64,000 bases of DNA, taken from contig CANLHK010000002.1 in NCBI GenBank assembly GCA_947490615.1, positions 124,001-188,000 on the forward strand. The letters are read 5' to 3'. Position 1 is the first letter of the stretch. Every line of letters begins with the position of its first letter. The stretch comes from Planctomycetaceae bacterium. GTDB lineage: Bacteria > Planctomycetota > Phycisphaerae > Phycisphaerales > SM1A02. The position numbers and the translations under genes are program-made. Below are positions 60,991 to 64,000 of this stretch, one piece after another. A model generated the notes under the pieces. It was not told the origin of the DNA and did not search any database. It saw only the letters and a list, made by a program, of their open reading frames with translations.

Positions 60991-62181
60991 CTACCGCCGC
61001 AGGCCGAGAACCACCTCTGCGAGTCGCTCGGCATCCTTTGGCGTGGTGTGGAGATGGCAGGAGATTCGGATGTGCCACGCACCCTTCCAATCGATCACGG
61101 GAATCTCGATTCGATGTGCGTTGTAGAGTGTCGCTTGCAGTGCTGCAGGCGACTCGAATCGTGACTGCACTCCCTCGGGCAGCGACACCGCGGCCATCGA
61201 CGCGAGCATCGAGCCGTCAAGCGGTGACAGCGGCGCAACATCCCACGCACGGCAGAGCATCTGCTGCGACCACACCGCCAGAGCGTGGTTGTGATCGCGC
61301 ACTCGATCCCAACCGAACCGTTCGAAGAACTCGATCGCGTTCGGGGTTGCCAGCCATGCGCTGAAGTCGCGGGTCCCTTGCCAATCGAACTCGCGTGCGA
61401 AGCCCTCACCAAAGAAGTGGCTCGTCGCCAAAGGGTGAAGCGTCGCGGCAAACCCGCTCGTCGCCGCAAGAAACGCAGAGCCTTTCGGCGCGCACACCCA
61501 CTTGTGCAGGTTCGCGGTGTACGCGTCCGCACCGATGCTCGCAACCCTCAGTGCGATGGATCCTGGCGCGTGCGCGCCGTCGATCAAAGTGAGAATGCCT
61601 CGCGATTTCGCGGCCGCGACCAGCTCCTGAGCTGGAAGCACCAGTGCTGTCGGACTCGTGATGTGGTCGAGCAACAAGAGCTTGGTACGCGGGTTGAACG
61701 CGCCCGTGACGGCGTCGATCCAGGCCTGTGAGCTCTCAATCGGAATGGCCACAGACGCCTCGCGCAGCACGATGCCAAACTCGCGCTCCAACCGCCGAAG
61801 CGACTGCCGCATAGCACCGTAAACATGATCGACGACCACGACCTCATCACCGCGCTCCCAGCGCATAGAGCGCAGAACCGCATTGACTCCTTCGGTAGCG
61901 TTCACCACAAAGCCAAGCGCGTCAGCGGGTACGCCAACGAACTGCGCCACCTTGGCGCGCGCCTCAGGCAGCAAGACCTTCATCTGTCGATCCAACATCT
62001 CGATGGGCCGCGCTTCGAGCTCAAGCCGAATCGCCTGTTGCGCGGCCAGCACTTCCAACGGGGTCGAACCGAAGCTTCCATGGTTCAGGAAGGTGTAGGA
62101 CCGATCGAGCGGGAAGAGCTCTGCGAGTTCGCCCTCGGCAACTGGAACTGGCGCTGCGGGGATCAAAGAAAGGGAGGCCAT
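60991..62181 (-). CDS. Class V aminotransferase (isopenicillin-N epimerase-like)
   Basis: YTFLNHGSFGSTPLEVLAAQ, DHITSPTALVLP, LIDGAHAPGSIAL, ANLHKWVCAPKGSAFL. Confidence 0.9.
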   Translation of the reverse strand: MASLSLIPAAPVPVAEGELAELFPLDRSYTFLNHGSFGSTPLEVLAAQQAIRLELEARPIEMLDRQMKVLLPEARAKVAQFVGVPADALGFVVNATEGVNAVLRSMRWERGDEVVVVDHVYGAMRQSLRRLEREFGIVLREASVAIPIESSQAWIDAVTGAFNPRTKLLLLDHITSPTALVLPAQELVAAAKSRGILTLIDGAHAPGSIALRVASIGADAYTANLHKWVCAPKGSAFLAATSGFAATLHPLATSHFFGEGFAREFDWQGTRDFSAWLATPNAIEFFERFGWDRVRDHNHALAVWSQQMLCRAWDVAPLSPLDGSMLASMAAVSLPEGVQSRFESPAALQATLYNAHRIEIPVIDWKGAWHIRISCHLHTTPKDAERLAEVVLGLRR

Positions 62182-62395
62182 CCCACCACCCTAACGGCCC
62201 GAGCTCACCCTGATGAGCTCCGCAACTCGTGGCCCTGAACCAAATTGTGGACGGCCGCCCCCAACCCCCTTGCGGACGGAGTTCGTTTGGGCGAACATCT
62301 CCCAAACAAATTCTATTGCTCATACCGAACAACCGCCGAATACCTCCTCGTCATGCAGCGCACCACCCACAACTCCGCACAGTTTGGCGACTCCG

Positions 62396-62618
62396 CCGAG
62401 CTCGGGGAGAGCTCACGGGCTGGCGCGTCGGCAACCCGTGCGGGCGATGGAACATCGCTCGCGTTCCATCTAGTTGTTCGTCTGCAGCCGCGGGGGAAAC
62501 GCGCGCTCTGGACCTCGCCACGAGCTGACTCGAGAGCTGACTCACGAGCTGGTTCACGAGCGGCCTCAGGAGCTCACTCGAGAGCTCACTCGAGAGCTCT
62601 GGCGACAGCTCTCGCGAC
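62396..62618. repeat. GAGCTC-type array, mainly 12-bp period
   Basis: GAGCTCGGGGA GAGCTC at 62399; then from 62522 GAGCTGACTCGA GAGCTGACTCAC GAGCTGGTTCAC GAGCGGCCTCAG GAGCTCACTCGA GAGCTCACTCGA GAGCTCTGGCGA CAGCTCTCGCGA CAG. Confidence 0.93.
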
Positions 62619-62634
62619 AGAAAGTGAGTGCCTC

Positions 62635-63324
62635 ATGCACCGCGACGCGTCCTCTCATTCTTCTTCTGCCTCTTCTGCTTCTGCTGCCGCCGTCCAACTC
62701 GACCCAGCTCTGCTCGACACCGACTCCGCGCCGAGCAGCTCAACGCGCAACCGAAGCTCGGTCGACGAGCTCAGCACTCGCGACGAGCTCCGCGAGTGGC
62801 CGCTCCTCATCCTCGGACCCGGTGCGGACTACACGCATCGGTATGTGGCAGTCGGAGGTGTTGTCGAGCGTCGCCTTGGCGAGTCCACGCACGAAACCCT
62901 CGCTGTACCGACTCAACCGATTCTGCCGCTCCTCTTCGGCGCACTTCGCGCGTTGAAGACGCAGTTCCGCTCATTCGCGCTTGAGATCTTCACAACCGAC
63001 GGTGTGCCGTCGGTCGTTCCACTCTCCATTTCCGCCTCTCGATTCCCATCTCGATCCGCCCGTACCTCAAACTTCGAGCACCACCATGGCAAGCAAGTCG
63101 AAAACACCAGGCAGCCCGCTCAGTCTCACCCCGAAGCAGCTGCGGGTGTTGCAGCTGGTGGACCACGACCGACGAACCAAGGGCTACTCGCCGACGATGC
63201 AGGAGCTCGCAGACCAACTCGGCATCAGCAAGGTCACGGTGTTCGAGCACATCGAGGCTCTCATCGCCAAGGGCGCCCTGATGCGCGATGCGAACAAAGC
63301 ACGCTCTTTGACGCTGTCGCCTGA
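62635..63324 (+). CDS. Doubtful ORF upstream of and overlapping lexA
   Basis: Open frame with a plausible middle segment (RDELREWPLLILGPGADYTHRYVAVGGVVERRLG) but it overlaps lexA by about 240 bp in another frame. Confidence 0.25.
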   Translation: MHRDASSHSSSASSASAAAVQLDPALLDTDSAPSSSTRNRSSVDELSTRDELREWPLLILGPGADYTHRYVAVGGVVERRLGESTHETLAVPTQPILPLLFGALRALKTQFRSFALEIFTTDGVPSVVPLSISASRFPSRSARTSNFEHHHGKQVENTRQPAQSHPEAAAGVAAGGPRPTNQGLLADDAGARRPTRHQQGHGVRAHRGSHRQGRPDARCEQSTLFDAVA

Positions 63325-63787
63325 AGTCGCGTTGCCGATGATGGAGGAAGATGTTCCGTCGAGGCAGATCGACAGCGACATCGAGGAACGGCTCGCGTTT
63401 CCGCTTGTGGGACGCATTGCTGCGGGCCATCCTGTCGAAAAGTTTGAGCAACACGAATCGCTGGCCCTCGAAGAGCTCTTTGGTCCCCGCAGTCGTTCTG
63501 GATCGCGCCGCGCAGGAACGACTTTCGCGTTGCAGGTCGACGGCATGTCGATGCGTGAAGAGGGGATCCTCGACGGCGACTATGTGCTCGTCGATCAACG
63601 AAGCACTGCGCGCAACGGTGAGCGCGTCGTGGCGCTTCTTCCCAACGGCGAGACGACGCTCAAGACTTTCTACAAAGAGGCAGACGGCCGCATTCGGTTG
63701 CAGCCCGCCAATCCAGATTTTGAGCCGATCATCGTCTCGGACTGCACGATTCAAGGCGTCGTCATCGGCGTCCTAAGGCGATACTGA
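63086..63787 (+). CDS. lexA: LexA repressor
   Basis: LTPKQLRVLQLVDHDRRTKGYSPTMQELADQLGISKVTVFEHI; GRIAAGHP; QVDGMSMREEGILDGDYVLVDQ; GERVVALLPNGETTLK. Confidence 0.93.
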   Translation: MASKSKTPGSPLSLTPKQLRVLQLVDHDRRTKGYSPTMQELADQLGISKVTVFEHIEALIAKGALMRDANKARSLTLSPEVALPMMEEDVPSRQIDSDIEERLAFPLVGRIAAGHPVEKFEQHESLALEELFGPRSRSGSRRAGTTFALQVDGMSMREEGILDGDYVLVDQRSTARNGERVVALLPNGETTLKTFYKEADGRIRLQPANPDFEPIIVSDCTIQGVVIGVLRRY

Positions 63788-63824
63788 GGCGAGACTGAGG
63801 CGAGACTGAGGCGAGACTGAGGCG
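63783..63824. repeat. Tandem 11-bp repeat ACTGAGGCGAG, 3.8 copies
   Basis: actgaggcgag actgaggcgag actgaggcgag actgaggcg read directly. Confidence 0.95.
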
Positions 63825-64000
63825 TTACCGCGCGGTCAGTGCTCGAACGCATGCCAGCGCGGCATCAGCTGCTGAAGAGCTCGCCGAACCGTCGTTCATC
63901 GCCTGCGTCATCGCGCGCACGATGGCGCTTCCAACAATCGCACCGTCCGCGTGCGCCCCAACGGCGCGCACCTGTTCTCGCGTCGAGATTCCGAAACCCG
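63825..64000 (-). CDS. trpA: Tryptophan synthase alpha chain, C-terminal part (truncated by window edge)
   Basis: Minus strand GFGISTREQVRAVGAHADGAIVGSAIVRAMTQAMNDG... to TAA. Confidence 0.88.
   Translation of the reverse strand, partial: GFGISTREQVRAVGAHADGAIVGSAIVRAMTQAMNDGSASSSAADAALACVRALTAR

Noticed and set aside
63086-63787. Gram-positive-type SOS box search upstream of lexA
   Set aside because: No CGAAC-N4-GTTCG or GTTC-N7-GTTC pattern found by eye within 150 bp of the start; only the reversed dyad at 62281-62296 was seen.

Overview
GC-rich bacterial chromosome segment of mostly housekeeping genes. From gene content and the secreted dockerin-like proteins it is probably a planctomycete of the Phycisphaerae type (inference, not tested). 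Recognisable content: dnaG (partial), rpmB, clpX, tig, type III glutamine synthetase, CorA, gltX, nuoJKLMN, pgsA-pgpA-thiL-tsaE, a Fur-family regulator, a Ser/Thr kinase with TPRs, lysC, bipA/typA, M32 carboxypeptidase, a Memo-family protein, dtd, a family 4-type uracil-DNA glycosylase, RNase P RNA (rnpB), rplU, an aminotransferase, an RluA-type pseudouridine synthase, a membrane pyrophosphatase, a block of secreted cohesin/dockerin-like and Cys-rich repeat proteins (47.7-56.4 kb), acyl-CoA synthetase, truncated hemoglobin, a class V aminotransferase, lexA and trpA (partial). There are three tRNAs (Val-GAC, Arg-ACG, Gly-TCC). No CRISPR array, transposase, prophage or classical defence system was recognised. 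The most unusual signals are: (1) arrays of an invariant GAGCTC hexamer separated by variable spacers at about 12-13 bp period, at three unrelated loci, coding and non-coding; (2) a 9-Cys repeat module (CCxxVCxxDPxCCxxxWDxxCV) in two adjacent secreted proteins; (3) four neighbouring secreted proteins ending in the same paired dockerin-like tail; (4) a TsaE-YacG fusion; (5) a His-rich 12-bp minisatellite inside nuoL. Boundaries come from the supplied ORF track with start codons adjusted by eye; no homology search was run.
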